From contig NC_063992.1 in NCBI RefSeq assembly GCF_932276165.1, forward strand, positions 11,834,995 to 11,898,994: a stretch of 64,000 bases of DNA, given 5' to 3'. Source of the DNA: Plutella xylostella. Taxonomy: Eukaryota; Arthropoda; Insecta; Lepidoptera; Plutellidae. The notes below the pieces were generated by a model. That model was not told the origin of the DNA and ran no database searches. It saw only the letters and a list, made by a program, of their open reading frames with translations. Of this stretch, positions 1-10,069 are shown piece by piece. Position 1 is the stretch's first letter. Each line of letters opens with the position of its first letter. Made by a program: the position numbers and the translations under genes.

Positions 1-776
1 GGATTAGTGTGAGAGTTCTCTGGGCCGACTGACACCCTTGACAGTTTATTTATTAAAAGTGTTATACGTATTGGGCGATGGTCAGTCCATGTCACATCGT
101 AGTCCACACATATGTCTGTTATGCTCTTCTTCACTGTCTCTGATATCAGACAATGGTCAAGCCACGAGACGGAGCCATGTGCATCACTGACAAAGGTGTA
201 TGTATCAGCAGGTAGCATAGTTCTATCGACGCACTCGTAGTTATATTCAGTACAGAAAGATAAGAGCTCTCTTCCAAACTGTGTAGATGAGTCTGCGTTA
301 AAATCCCCAATCACAAGGCAGTCGCTGCAGTTACTCTCCTCCTTTATGGCGTGAATTTTGCTGAGACAGTCTACGAACTCCGTAAAGTTATCCTGTTTAC
401 AGGTAGGCATATAAATGTTGATTATAAGCAGCTTGTTTTCACTGGATAGAGTCAGCTCAATTGCCGCTAGACGGGGTGTTTCACACAGTATACTGGCTGT
501 TGCTTTTAAAGTTTTCTTATATAGGATTGCGATTCCACCATGTGGGCGACCGACGAGTGGGCCTGCGCTAGTGTCGACGGCGGAGGTGCCTATCGCATCA
601 CAGCTGTCATGTATGTTCTGTAGCGTATGTAAATCTGTAGGCAGGAGCCACGTTTCTTGCAAAGCCACTACATCATTGTTCGAGCAGAGCTCCTCAATGA
701 ATTTACTGGATCTTCGCAGTGATTTGCAGTTTATCGTGACAATTTTTAGTTTAGTCCAATCCACAAACATGAACAT
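1..776 (-). CDS. LINE ORF2, N-terminal APE endonuclease (cut by window edge)
   Basis: An open minus-strand frame runs from an ATG at 776 to the window edge with no stop. It encodes an apurinic-type endonuclease, the enzyme that nicks target DNA to prime LINE reverse transcription. Motifs in order: KIVTINCKSLR near the start, ALQETWLLP (catalytic Glu), LLIINIYMPT, CLVIGDFNADSS (Asp/Asn pair), SWLDHCLIS, and a terminal WTDHRPI with the catalytic Asp-His. The start overlaps the end of the upstream ORF by 26 bases in another frame, a usual LINE arrangement. The reverse transcriptase should lie left of the window. The part seen has no internal stop, so the copy may be young. The clade is not certain; a CR1/L2/Daphne-type relative fits the companion ORF1. 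Confidence 0.85.
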   Translation of the reverse strand, partial: MFMFVDWTKLKIVTINCKSLRRSSKFIEELCSNNDVVALQETWLLPTDLHTLQNIHDSCDAIGTSAVDTSAGPLVGRPHGGIAILYKKTLKATASILCETPRLAAIELTLSSENKLLIINIYMPTCKQDNFTEFVDCLSKIHAIKEESNCSDCLVIGDFNADSSTQFGRELLSFCTEYNYECVDRTMLPADTYTFVSDAHGSVSWLDHCLISETVKKSITDICVDYDVTWTDHRPIRITLLINKLSRVSVGPENSHTN

Positions 777-1995
777 GTTTGTGGATTGGACGATGTTTTC
801 TTTTGGTTTGATACGCTAGGTACGCGTGTTCTTTATATATGCCGACTGATATGCCGGGTGGCCAAAGATCTTGGTTTAGCACGCTATTTATGCTGTTGCT
901 AGAGACAGTTATTTTGAACGCGTTGTGATTAAACCCTTCTCTTTCAGGCAGCAGTTCAACCTGCAGTGCACTTAGTCCAGTGTCTACAAGGTGTTTTTTG
1001 ATATTTTCTGTTGTGACGCTCTTGTCAAAGCCAGATGTGTACACCTCAGCAGAATTAATAGCAACTTTAAGAGTGTTTGAGTAGTTTACAGCAGTACCGC
1101 GAATATTTAACGTTTTTTGTTTAGGTTTAGGTTTAGATATATGTTTTGCTTTCTTTTTCCTTTCAACTAGTATAAATTCTTCTTGATTCTCACTGTTAGA
1201 GTTAATTTCCTTACTAATTGTGTTAGAACTGCCACTTGGAGTCCTTGGATCAGCCAATGAAGACAGGCCTGATGGTAAGGCACTACTGTTTTGATTGTTT
1301 TTATCGGTTTTATTAGTTGGGGTAGTCTTTAGAGGGCAGGAGGGAATAGCCCATGCGTTGGTGGCTCTTTTTGTTGAGGATGCGTTCTTCGATTGGATAC
1401 TTTTCTTTGGTGTGGGAGGAGGCGATGCGGCTAGCAGTGTGTGCTTGATTCCGGTTGGTGTAGAGGGAAGGCCCGACCTAATACAAGTTATGTCGTTTCT
1501 AAGCTCAGCCACTTCTGCTGCCGTCGAATAGTTTCTCTTGATATTATTGACCTCCTGAGTCAGATGAACTATATCCTTCAGTAGGCGTGATACGTCTACG
1601 TGGTCGAAATTTACAGGAGGCAGTTTGTGTAGTTCTCGTGCAACAAATATCGGTGCCCGATTAGGCTCAACCTCTCTAAGTTGTGTGATGATATCTTGTA
1701 GGTCCTTTCGTGCTTTATCTTGTTTCCTATTTACGAGGCGTTTACTTGTTTGGGTCGTATCAAATAGAAGTTTTTTCGCTACTGTTATTTCGTCTTCTGT
1801 ATTGTGGGTAGCGCATATGTCGATGAGGCTTTTGTCATCCATCACATTAATTTTGCATTGTAGAAATGCCAATACTTCGTTAATAATTATATTACAGGAA
1901 GAGCATTTCGTTATCATGATTATGATATAGGTAACCAGATCTGTGTTTGTAAAATATTCCCTTACTTTAGGTAGGTTTATTTGTACTGGCAACAC
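751..1995 (-). CDS. LINE ORF1 protein (414 aa)
   Basis: Intact 414-residue ORF directly upstream of, and overlapping, the endonuclease ORF. It resembles the ORF1 proteins that recur in insect and other invertebrate LINEs: a Cys-containing N-terminus (TKCSSCNIII), then a charged helical segment with RKQDKARKDLQDII and PIFVARELHKLPPVNFDHVD, a coiled-coil-like stretch (LTQEVNNIK), a Ser/Pro/Lys-rich linker, a basic patch (ERKKKAKHISKPKPKQK) and a C-terminal part with TSGFDKSVTTENIKKHL that looks RRM-like. It probably coats LINE RNA. The first methionine at 1995 is the track start; a later Met (MDDKSL) could also serve. No CCHC knuckle is visible. Function is inferred from position and family resemblance. 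Confidence 0.75.
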   Translation of the reverse strand: MLPVQINLPKVREYFTNTDLVTYIIIMITKCSSCNIIINEVLAFLQCKINVMDDKSLIDICATHNTEDEITVAKKLLFDTTQTSKRLVNRKQDKARKDLQDIITQLREVEPNRAPIFVARELHKLPPVNFDHVDVSRLLKDIVHLTQEVNNIKRNYSTAAEVAELRNDITCIRSGLPSTPTGIKHTLLAASPPPTPKKSIQSKNASSTKRATNAWAIPSCPLKTTPTNKTDKNNQNSSALPSGLSSLADPRTPSGSSNTISKEINSNSENQEEFILVERKKKAKHISKPKPKQKTLNIRGTAVNYSNTLKVAINSAEVYTSGFDKSVTTENIKKHLVDTGLSALQVELLPEREGFNHNAFKITVSSNSINSVLNQDLWPPGISVGIYKEHAYLAYQTKRKHRPIHKHVHVCGLD

Positions 1996-2110
1996 TGATA
2001 CGTGACAGGTTATCTGGGGAAGCTGTCAATGTGACAATTATAGTTGTCAATGTCAATTCAGCTGTCAGTATGACGTCAACTGTCACCGGTAGTTATCCAA
2101 GTATGAGGGT
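1996..2110 (-). promoter_or_regulatory. Presumed 5' leader of the first LINE
   Basis: Between the ORF1 start and about 2100 the sequence has several copies of TGTCAA and AGCTGTCA within 80 bases. It is the expected place of the LINE's internal promoter and 5' UTR. The 5' boundary of the element is not defined; beyond 2110 come GTAGG-rich simple repeats. Confidence 0.3.
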
Positions 2111-2479
2111 AGGTCAGGAGGGTAGGTAAGTAGGAGGGTATTTTGTAGACAGTTCTACTTTTTTTTCTTTTCGGTACCTTCTAGGTACGTAGGTGCGTTA
2201 ACTTAGTTTGGTAGGTACCTACCTACATAAATCGCAAACTTGAGGTAAGAATCAAGAATATTAAAGAATATTTTTGGCTACGTAATGAATAAACGTAACT
2301 TTGATACTTCGTACTGCATCAAATTTCCCTAATTAAATTTCAACCTTAGTTTCCAATACACTAAGTTCATTGTACATTAAGAAAATTTGACTATAAGTGG
2401 TAGCACTAGTAGCCTGATGTGCTTTGTCCGTAGGTAGGTAATCCATCCTTTGCGGATTTAATTTGCATGACGGGAATTT

Positions 2480-2975
2480 TTTGCTCGATTTGGCAGGGGC
2501 ACTACCGTGCGCCTATATTTACTTGGTGGGGGCACTGCCGTGCCCCCAGATATGTGATTGATTATTATTATTTAAGCAGTTATGTACCTATCTAGAAAAC
2601 TGGACCAAAATAAAAAAAATACTCGAATATTTTAGTTTTCCCTTGATTCATACACCAAACACTACTTATATTCCAAATTTGAAGCTTCTAGGTCTGCTAG
2701 AAGTGCCTTAGATTTTTTATGATCGGTGAGTGAGTGAGTGACAAAATTAAGAAACTTTGACCCGTTATAATTCTTAAACTACTGGTTCAAATTGAATGAA
2801 ATTTGAAATATACCGTTTCTTTACAATGCCTGCATGGTTAGTGAAAATTCAGTCCTCTAGTTTTATCCACAACGAAGGGGTCGAAAATGGCGTGAATTGC
2901 TTCGAGAAAAGGATGGTACGGCCGTGCCGCTCCTTTGCTCGACTTGGTGGGGGCACTGCCGTGCCCCCAGATATT
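2480..2975. repeat. Lepidopteran-type interspersed repeat with GGGGGCACTGCCGTGCCCCC cores
   Basis: Two copies of a core (about 2495-2550 and 2935-2973) share TTGCTCGA followed by TTGG, then the hairpin GGGGGCACTGCCGTGCCCCC and AGATAT. Between them is a run of GTGAGTGAGTGAGTGA. No coding potential was found. The pair looks like a local duplication of a short repeat. Confidence 0.45.
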
Positions 2976-3221
2976 TTTTATTTTACTGCTCTCGTTAATT
3001 TAATAAAAAAATTAAAGATCGGCTCTTCCGGCGACTTTATGACGACATTCGTTCATTAATTCTACCGTGCAGCCGCTGACGTCACAAAGATCGTAACTCT
3101 GTGAATATTTACATTTTATATGGAGTTGCTCGGTGGAACTTTCTACCTGTCAATCGTAAGTGTCAAAACTGTCAATAACAATAATAGTAGTGAACGTTGT
3201 TTGAAAATAAAGTTGTGAAAG

Positions 3222-3532
3222 AATAATAATTTAAAAAATTAAAAAACCGACTTCAAAAAAACCACTAAAATGTAAGAAATAATTTAAGGTTTACACAAAT
3301 TCTACTCGTATGTGACAGTACAAATATACCTAAGCAGGAACTGTTCTTTTTTGATGTTGGTGCAGTGACAAAGTAATCTGAAGAAATATGGCACCAACTT
3401 CAAAAAATTACAGTTCCTGCTTAGGTATATTTGTACTGTTACATACGAGTAGAATTTGTGTAAACCTTAAATTATTTCTTACATTTTAGTGGTTTTTTTG
3501 AAGTCGGTTTTTTAATTTTTTTAATTATTATT
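3222..3532. repeat. Large palindrome (foldback MITE-like), ~123-bp arms
   Basis: The left arm (3222-3344) and right arm (3410-3532) are near-perfect reverse complements around a 65-bp loop. The outer part contains AAAAAACCGACTTCAAAAAA, a motif common in lepidopteran repeats, and the inner part contains CCTAAGCAGGAACTGT. No ORF is present. It would form a long hairpin and may be a non-autonomous element or an inverted duplication. Confidence 0.8.
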
Positions 3533-3539
3533 TTATTTT

Positions 3540-4020
3540 ATAGTTTTTAGTTTTTTTGCAATAATTTTCAATCAAAAGTAAGGTGCAAATGATACCAGAA
3601 AGTCCTACTAATAATACGAATCATTCAAGCCTAAACACGAAGTAGTTGCTATATACCGTTGAGGAGTTCCCCTGACTGCCTTCCGTTTCCATCATCAGAT
3701 CAGCTCAAGGTCACCATCATATTTTTTTGTTATAAGAACTATATTTACGTTCTTAATTTCATTAGAATCGGTTAATATGTGCCCAAAATGGAAATTCATA
3801 CCCTGTTTTTACCCCTTTACCAACCCTTGGGGGTTAACTAAAATTCTGAAAAAAAAATGGGACCACCTGGGAGCTCAATTCAATACAACAAAAAAAGAAT
3901 TTTCAAAATCGGTCCATAAACGGCGGAGTAATCGGTGAACATACATAAAAAAATATACCTATATAAAAAAAAGATCCCGACGAATTGAGAACCTCCTCCT
4001 TTTTTTGAAGTCGGTTAAAA
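3540..4020 (+). repeat. Lepidopteran interspersed repeat ending TTTTTTGAAGTCGGTTAA
   Basis: The 3' part (about 3890-4018) reads ATCGGTCCATAAACGGCGGA, then GTAATCGGTGAACATACATA, then a Lys-type A run, AGATCCCGACGAATTGAGAA and CCTCCTCCTTTTTTTGAAGT. The same tail recurs at 28165-28267 in intron 1 of the peptidase gene. It is a dispersed non-coding repeat; which autonomous element moves it is not visible. Confidence 0.7.
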
Positions 4021-4043
4021 AGTGCGAAATCTTGACAAATGAA

Positions 4044-4260
4044 ATGTTTAAAACCGAAAATAAAAAAAAAACTACCCATATTTCAATACTTTTTTTGTTT
4101 GTTTAGCATTAGTAACATCTTAATAAACTAATTAAAACAATCAAATGTGCATTATTCGACTTTTGATTATTTTAATTAGTTTATTAAGATGTTACTAATG
4201 CTAAACAAACAAAAAAAGTATTGAAATATGGCTAGTTTTTTTATTTTCGGTTTTAAACAT
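4044..4260. repeat. Palindromic repeat, ~100-bp arms
   Basis: Left arm 4044-4145 and right arm 4162-4260 are reverse complements with a 16-bp loop (GTGCATTATTCGAC at its core). A decayed single-arm copy lies at about 4430-4485, so the unit has duplicated or moved locally. It is AT-rich and non-coding. Confidence 0.75.
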
Positions 4261-4485
4261 GAAATTTTGGCAAAAATTCAAAAAATCTTTAAATATTAAA
4301 TATCTTAGAAATGGTTAAGTTTCGGATAATTCATTATAGGGTATAATCGACTGGAAATGCCTTCCTCTATCACCTCCTGAAAGGATCAGGTCTACTTGCA
4401 AATAACACTGTATATTTTTTGGTTGTTTTGCAATATTAACACCTTAATACACTAATTAAAATAATCAAATGTGCATTATTCGACT

Positions 4486-5480
4486 TAAAATAGATAAACA
4501 TTTAAAAAAAATATTCAAAACGTAAACACAAATAAGTTAAATTAAAAAGAATTTTCATACGATAATTTTTTGTGCACTTTAGCTTAAAAACATTGTCAAC
4601 TTATAAGCTTTCAAATAAGATATTTCAATATCAAATCGATTTAGGTATCACCAAGATATGGTCAAAACAACCAGCACAGGCGGACAAAATTTAACAGAAA
4701 AACTAACAAAATTAGCCCAATTTAACGGTAAAAAGTGTGATTGATTTCAGTCCTGTTGACTTTAGTATGGAAACCCCTATTGAGTTTACCCCGCCTTCTC
4801 TTAAGTTGGAAGTGACATTGAACATTTTTATTCTCTTTGTTTGAAACTTTAACCTTGAAGGACAAATTATATTTAAATTTTTTATAAAATAATCGGAATC
4901 CTTGAATGTTTTATTTTTTTTAGAATGAGGCACTTTTTAGGAAGATAATATCTCGAAACGGTTTTGGAATTAGCCTCAAAAAAATTTACTTAACATACCG
5001 AATTCTTGACTACCTTGACGTACAAATACGGTTTTGGTATCATTAATTAGCTTATTTCAAATACTTAAAAAAAAATACATAAAAATATCATCAAAGGGGG
5101 GCTATTTTCAAAGTAATTAAAGTAAATGTAAATTTTTGCTGATTTTTATTGTCAAAATCTAGATTAGATGCTTTTAAATTATTTCAAATGTGGATATTTT
5201 TATTGGATAGAGATGACTTTTTGCGGATAAAAGCATTTTATTTCATGTCCGTAAAGCGTTTATATCTCGAGATATGATTTTTGTGAAGAAGAAGAAAAAA
5301 CTAAGTATCTAAAACTTTAAAATGGCCGCCATTTCTAGAATATTGAGATTTGACCGTACATATGGGGTTTTTTCTCGATGAAATCACTCGTAGAATCTAC
5401 CCTTAAAGTTTGTCGGGTCCGAAAAACAACACATTGTATACATTACTATACATCTACTAGGATTATACTCACACCCACCC
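4486..5480. other. AT-rich intergenic DNA, nothing recognised
   Basis: Only short AT-rich stretches without a convincing coding frame or repeat boundary were seen here. Confidence 0.5.
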
Positions 5481-5489
5481 GAGTCCGCG

Positions 5490-6485
5490 TTCATCAAGAC
5501 CCATTACGTCCCCACTGCTGGGGCACGGGTCTCCTTCCAATGAAGGAAGGGTTTAGCCCTAGTCCACCACGCTGGCCTAGTGCGTGAGCTAGCTGCTGAG
5601 AGGGTTGTCGACTGTCAGATGTTTTCAAGCCGACAGAAGGCCTCCGACTAGGCTTAACGACTGCTGCCGAAGCAGCAACTGGGACCCACGGCTTAACGAG
5701 TCCAGCCAGATTCGTCCCATTCCACACTCGACCCGGCCACACTCGACCCGAATTCAATAATTTCGATAAGTTTCATTTTTGTTTGTATTTTTTTCCTTAT
5801 CTCAAAGTACAGTCGACATAAAATGTTTATGGATTTCTTCATTGATTGCATATAAAGTGATTATCACTTAAATTTAAGAAATATGTTGACTAAAATTATT
5901 ATTATTTTATAAAATAGTATAACTAGCCTAAGTTTTACCTCAGTAACAGAGAAAGGTAGTTTACCCTTCTCATTGTTTTAGCTCTTACATGAAATAATGT
6001 TATGGATAACAATGGTCAAGATTTGGATAGCCTGCATCCATCTCTTTCCTGCACTTACGTATAATCTTTACTATGAAATTTATTTTGTCAATATTTATTA
6101 TTACTTATTACGTTTATAATTCAAAACATGTGTTACCTACTAATAATGTTTATAGAAAATGATAAATAAATAATTAAAAGTACAAATTGTTACTTTTGTT
6201 GCTAAACTCTTGTGGCTGACGGTACATTTCATACATTTTAACAAAAGTACCTAAACCTTATCGTATTTTAGAAATTCGGGTCGAGTGTGGCCGGGTCGAG
6301 TGTGGAATGGGACGAATCTGGCTGGACCCGGCTTAACGTGCCGTCCGAAGCACGGAAACGAAACAGGCACGTGGCGTCCAGAAAAGAACCACTTGAACCA
6401 CCCATCCATTGGGCTGACCGTGCCAGTTGTTGCTTAACCTCAGTGATCAGTTACGATCAGTGAAGCCCGCTCGACTACGGACGCT
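5490..6485 (-). repeat. Lepidopteran SINE-like repeat, split by a DNA transposon
   Basis: The segment 5490-5697 holds the widespread lepidopteran motif CGTCCCCACTGCTGGGGCAC and ACCACGCTGGCCTAGTG, then ACCCACGGCTTAAC. The repeat resumes at 6330 with GGCTTAACGTGCCGTCCGAA and ends near 6485. The two halves fit together after removing 5698-6329 plus one 8-bp duplicate. A second partial copy of the same repeat lies at 21790-21905. The orientation is inferred from the usual position of the tRNA-like head and is uncertain. Confidence 0.75.
5698..6329. mobile_element. Non-autonomous DNA transposon (8-bp TSD, hAT- or P-like) inside a SINE
   Basis: The ends are 57-bp terminal inverted repeats (5698-5754 and 6273-6329) that differ at one base near the tip. 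They start GAGTCCAGCCAGATTCGTCC and contain two tandem copies of CACACTCGACCCG. GGCTTAAC is duplicated at 5690-5697 and 6330-6337, and the flanking repeat is continuous if one copy is removed. An 8-bp duplication is typical of hAT and P elements. The 518-bp interior is AT-rich and codes for nothing, so it depends on a transposase from elsewhere. Confidence 0.85.
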
Positions 6486-7290
6486 TCTATATAGAGTCCG
6501 CGTTGTTTATTTATTTATTTAACTCTTTATTGTACAAATATTACAAATAAAAGTACAAAGGGTGGACTTAATGCTAAAAGCATTTTCTGCCAGTTGTTCT
6601 ATGATTATACTAGGTAACTTCAAGAAGACGCGCGTCCGCGAACCAACTTGCGCGTTGAATTCTTTTGTATAGAAGTTGCGGTCATATGTTATTATGTTAC
6701 GTCAAGTGTTTACTTCCTAAACTGTGCTGCGGTCGGTCGGTGAAATGAAATGAAATGAAATATTGTTTATTGGACGTAAAATTTTACAATTATTTATCCA
6801 TTGTCATAATAATAATATTACTCTACCACCATTTCACAATGGTATTATTAGTTACATCAAAAATAATGAATGTGCAATTCATCCACGTCCATCTGTGACG
6901 TCACGCATGCGAAGGTCTGAGGTCAAAGTTGTACGAGAGTAACAACTAACAATGTCCGGAGCGCCGCGTCGTTACACAGCCCGGCCTGGGAGGCGGCGGC
7001 GGCGGCGGTGGGTGCGGCGGGCGGCGGGCTCGTGCTGCCGAGGCGGGCTCGGTGACAGTCGTTACAGTGGTACAGGCCAGGATTTGAACCCACGGCCTAA
7101 GATCGATCAAAAGGCCGTGGATCGTGAGACATATTTCTGCTTACTAAATAATCTCTATAGGTCATGTATAATGGAACTCTTAGGTCTAAGTTTACATTTC
7201 TGGTTTAATAATAATAATCAATTTATTTTCAGATAGTAAAATCCATAAAATGTGTTAGTACTAACTAGTTACTAACAATGTATCCTTAGG
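6486..7290. other. Intergenic DNA with small repeats
   Basis: This contains a TTTA run near 6505, a GAAAT pentanucleotide run at about 6744-6765 of the type used as LINE or SINE tails, and a GC-rich (GGC)n stretch near 6990-7030. No gene could be supported; the 94-codon frame over the GGC run looks like a low-complexity artefact. Confidence 0.45.
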
Positions 7291-7292
7291 GT

Positions 7293-7402
7293 GGGTTGCA
7301 CCATTTAACTTTAACTATTACAAACGTCAAATCTCTTGGCGAGACAGATCAATCTTCAAGAGATTTGACGTCTGTAATAGTTAAAGTTAAATGGTGCAAC
7401 CC
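7293..7402. repeat. Palindromic MITE, 46-bp arms (GGGTTGCACCATTTAACTTT)
   Basis: Arms 7293-7338 and 7357-7402 are reverse complements with an 18-bp loop. The outer sequence GGGTTGCACCATTTAACTTT is a recurrent lepidopteran palindrome. It has no coding capacity. Confidence 0.85.
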
Positions 7403-7533
7403 GCAATAAGTCTATGTAAGTAAATTATATTCACAAACATGCATGATAATATTATAACAAAAATAAATGAAACATGTCAAATAATATTAGAATCATAATC
7501 AGCAAGCATAAAAATAAAATTTGAAATTTAAGA

Positions 7534-7674
7534 GCTTGTTTTACAATGTCTGGTTAATGGCTATCTGTTGGATAAAATACATGCTGTCCTTCTTTGTAAT
7601 TACATATGTTTTAGACAGTGACAGCATGTATTTTTTCCAACAGGTAGCCATTAACCAGAAATTGTGAAACAAGC
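7534..7674. repeat. Palindromic MITE, 55-bp arms
   Basis: Arms 7534-7588 and 7620-7674 are reverse complements (GCTTGTTT at the tip, AAATACATGCTGTC inside) around a 31-bp loop. A few mismatches show moderate age. Two unrelated palindromes within 400 bp suggest a permissive insertion area. Confidence 0.8.
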
Positions 7675-7759
7675 CATTAATGTCAACAAAATCTAAATAC
7701 TTACATAATAAAAAATAAATAGGTAATTTAAAAATACTAAAACACATTTGAAGGTTACT

Positions 7760-8125
7760 TAATAAAATCGTTGCAATTGCCGGGATGGAACGTGCAGACC
7801 TGACCAATGCCGCAGAAAGGGACCATCGAACAGTATAAATAATGTACTCTGTGATCGAACCTATCAGATATAATCTTCAGGAGGCTGCAGCCACCGCCGC
7901 GAGTCCTGCGCAGCAGTGATGCAGCTCTTTTTCGCATGATCGCCTGGAACCCGTCTGTCCGCGCTTCAGCAAACATCCCAGATGCGCTATAGAATAGCGT
8001 ACAGCTGTAGAAGCAGAATCCTAAAGGCATTATTATACTGGATTCGCAGGGCATTATAGGATTTCTGCGTGTAGTTAACCCACAGGCGACATGTATACAG
8101 GGCCCCAAGTCTGCTAAGGAATGGC
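7760..8125 (-). pseudogene. RTE-type LINE reverse transcriptase, C-terminal fragment
   Basis: Read on the minus strand across one or two frameshifts, this gives LYTCRLWVNYTQKSYNALR, IQYNNAFRILL, then YSASGMFAEARTDGFQAIMR and KRAASLLRRTRGG, which match the C-terminal part of lepidopteran RTE-like ORFs. There is an interruption where LGLPRY would be expected and a further shift near the 3' end. No N-terminal domains are present, as is normal for a 5'-truncated LINE copy. Confidence 0.7.
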
Positions 8126-8365
8126 GGCACAGTTGTGTGTCGGCAGCATGGGTTCACACTGTAGGTGTATTAATTATCTGGGTTTTAGGAAATTTTATTC
8201 TATAGTTTTTTATAGTTAAAACGTTAATAAACAGTAATAAGTGTTTCATATTGCGCTACTGGGACTCACTAACAAAGAAAAAACGGATACCTAAAGTCGG
8301 AAAACCATTCAGACGATACAGCATTGAGCCGCCATTCCTTACTTTCCTTAGCAGACTTGAGGCCC
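8105..8365. repeat. Short inverted duplication flanking ~210 bp
   Basis: AGTCTGCTAAGGAATGGCGG near 8108 recurs inverted at about 8332-8362 with a small insertion (GCCGCCATTCCTTAC and TTTCCTTAGCAGACTT). The left arm touches the RTE fragment, so this may be a rearranged LINE end rather than a true terminal repeat. Confidence 0.45.
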
Positions 8366-8875
8366 AGGTTTCGATAAGTCTAAAGAAATGTTGATAAGTT
8401 CTAAAGACGTTAATCAGTAAGTTACTTTATATTTATCCAAGGGTCGTTGTCTTCCTCCGACACACATCAACTCCTCGTGGCATCACATGAATACAAATAG
8501 TAAGTACCTTGTTTTTGTTTCAGTCAGTGCAGCTGCAGAATATGTAGGTATTTATTTATTATGTAAATTTTATGTAAATAGATAAAGCCTGCGTATTTTC
8601 AAAAACCTTGTAATTTTGAATATTGCCTATAAATTGAAATCATCTAATGTTAGATGTATTAATAATGGCGAGGTAGGCATAAAATATAAATATCACACCA
8701 ATTATACATGTTTACAAGTTCGTAAAATATTTAAAGTCAAGGTCTGCGGCGACATTTTGGGTCATAGTATGTGTATTTCGTCTATTTTAGTATCGTCAAG
8801 AATCTCTACCAATTTACATAAGACGTTTTGTTAATAGATCCACTTGAAATTAATGTCTGTAGATTAATTTGAATA
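8366..8875. other. AT-rich intergenic DNA, nothing recognised
   Basis: No motif or frame with support was seen in this stretch. Confidence 0.4.
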
Positions 8876-9075
8876 CTAGCTGTACCCGCGCGCTTCACTT
8901 CGCCTTAAAAAGTTTTCCCGTGGGAATTCCGGGATAAAAAGTAGCCTATGTTCTTTCCCAGGGTTTAGACCGTATTATACCAAATTTCATTCTAATCCGT
9001 TCAATAGTTTTGGCGTGAAAGAGTAACAGACGGACAGACACAGTTACTTTCGCATTTATAATATTATTTAGGAAG
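8876..9075 (+). repeat. Lepidopteran repeat (AGCTGTACCCGCGCGCTTCA ... TTTCGCATTTATAATATTA)
   Basis: This is the dispersed lepidopteran sequence that begins near AGCTGTACCCGCG, passes through CAAATTTCATTCTAATCCGT and ends with AACAGACGGACAGACACAGT and TTTCGCATTTATAATATTA. It is probably the 3' tail of a retroposed or Helitron-type element. The following 9075-9300 begins with a related GCGAGCTTCGCTTCGCCTTA, suggesting a second broken copy. Confidence 0.7.
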
Positions 9076-9305
9076 TTAGGATAGCTGACCCATTGCGAGC
9101 TTCGCTTCGCCTTAGAATGTTTTCCTTTCCATGAAAGAAGTTCTCTCGTCCCTTAGGATTTTTTATATAAGTAGTTATTATGTTATAGTAGTAAAATTCC
9201 CCATCTTCAGTATTTAAGGTACTTCCCTTCCCATTCATGTAGCTCGCCGTGTACATATATTTGCCACAAAATGGGAAATAAAACGACTAATGCACACTTA
9301 TCCTT

Positions 9306-9455
9306 CTAGCTTAGCACGGGGTTCAAGACGTGCACGTCAAAGCCTGAAAAATCTTCTCCGTCGCGCTCACTCTCGAGAAATCGCGATCTGAGTTCCGATG
9401 CAATACTGAAGTTCACGTCTTGATATGAGCGTCTTGCGCCCCGTGCTAGCCCTCT
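9306..9455. repeat. Candidate palindromic element with TAGCACGGGG tips
   Basis: CTTAGCACGGGGTTCAAGAC at the left and CGTCTTGCGCCCCGTGCTAG at the right form imperfect inverted ends around ~100 bp. The right-flanking GAGTGCAGCGCCACGTC recurs near 10457, hinting at a related copy there. Confidence 0.4.
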
Positions 9456-9902
9456 GTGAGTGCAGCGCCACGTCTATCGCACTTTTATTGAATTCGTGAC
9501 CGTTTGTACCTACCTAGTTATTATGTAATTAATAGGGAATATGCATGTGATTCAAATAAAGCTAAAATATTATTTTTAATAAACTTTGTTATTTCAAAAT
9601 TATGCCTCCATCAATATTTTTGATTATAATTTATTTTTGAGCGAATACATAGGTAATTGTTGAAAATTACAAAAAAACTGCGGTAACTTCAAATTTTTGA
9701 ATCGTGACGCATTTATACATATTGGGGTCAGTCTCCTCAAGGTAAGCCAGTGTGTACCGAGCTGGCTTGAATCGGTAGCTCCTTCAGATGAGCTCGCAAG
9801 AGCTGATAACAGTCAAAACCAAACGTGACGCATTTTCTTACAGCGGATGTGACGTAAAATGAGTGGATTTGTCATTCTAACAATAATCTATGCCCATACA
9901 AC

Positions 9903-9995
9903 ATGATGGGACAGCTCTACTGTGCTCAGTGTGACAGGGTGTTCAAGACGAAGTTCGGACTTGCCAGCCACATAAGAGCACATAACAGAGTGTAG
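9903..9995 (+). pseudogene. C2H2 zinc-finger tail of a LINE ORF, followed by (CAT)n
   Basis: A 30-residue frame reads YCAQCDRVFKTKFGLASHI with RAH following, a complete C-x2-C-x12-H-x3-H finger, and stops at TAG. Lepidopteran endonuclease/RT LINEs often end in such a finger, and an (ATC/CAT)n tail commonly follows; here CAT repeats run from about 10032 to 10062. It is therefore read as the 3' stub of a 5'-truncated LINE rather than a host zinc-finger gene. Confidence 0.6.
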
Positions 9996-10029
9996 CAAGA
10001 GTCGCTGTTGTCGGATACGACGAAGAGGA

Positions 10030-10031
<2 letters not shown>

Positions 10032-10062
<31 letters not shown>
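10032..10062. repeat. (CAT)n microsatellite
   Basis: About ten perfect CAT units follow the zinc-finger LINE stub and probably represent its 3' tail. Confidence 0.9.
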
Positions 10063-10069
10063 GCCCATA

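Noticed and set aside
415..819. Plus-strand ORF at the left edge
   Set aside because: Shadow of the minus-strand LINE endonuclease, whose catalytic motifs are unambiguous.
6952..7236. 94-codon Arg-rich ORF
   Set aside because: It is built on a (GGC)n run with no domain and no splice context; too weak to call a gene.
9903..9995. Host zinc-finger microprotein
   Set aside because: The position before a (CAT)n tail and the single finger match the C-terminus of LINE ORFs better.
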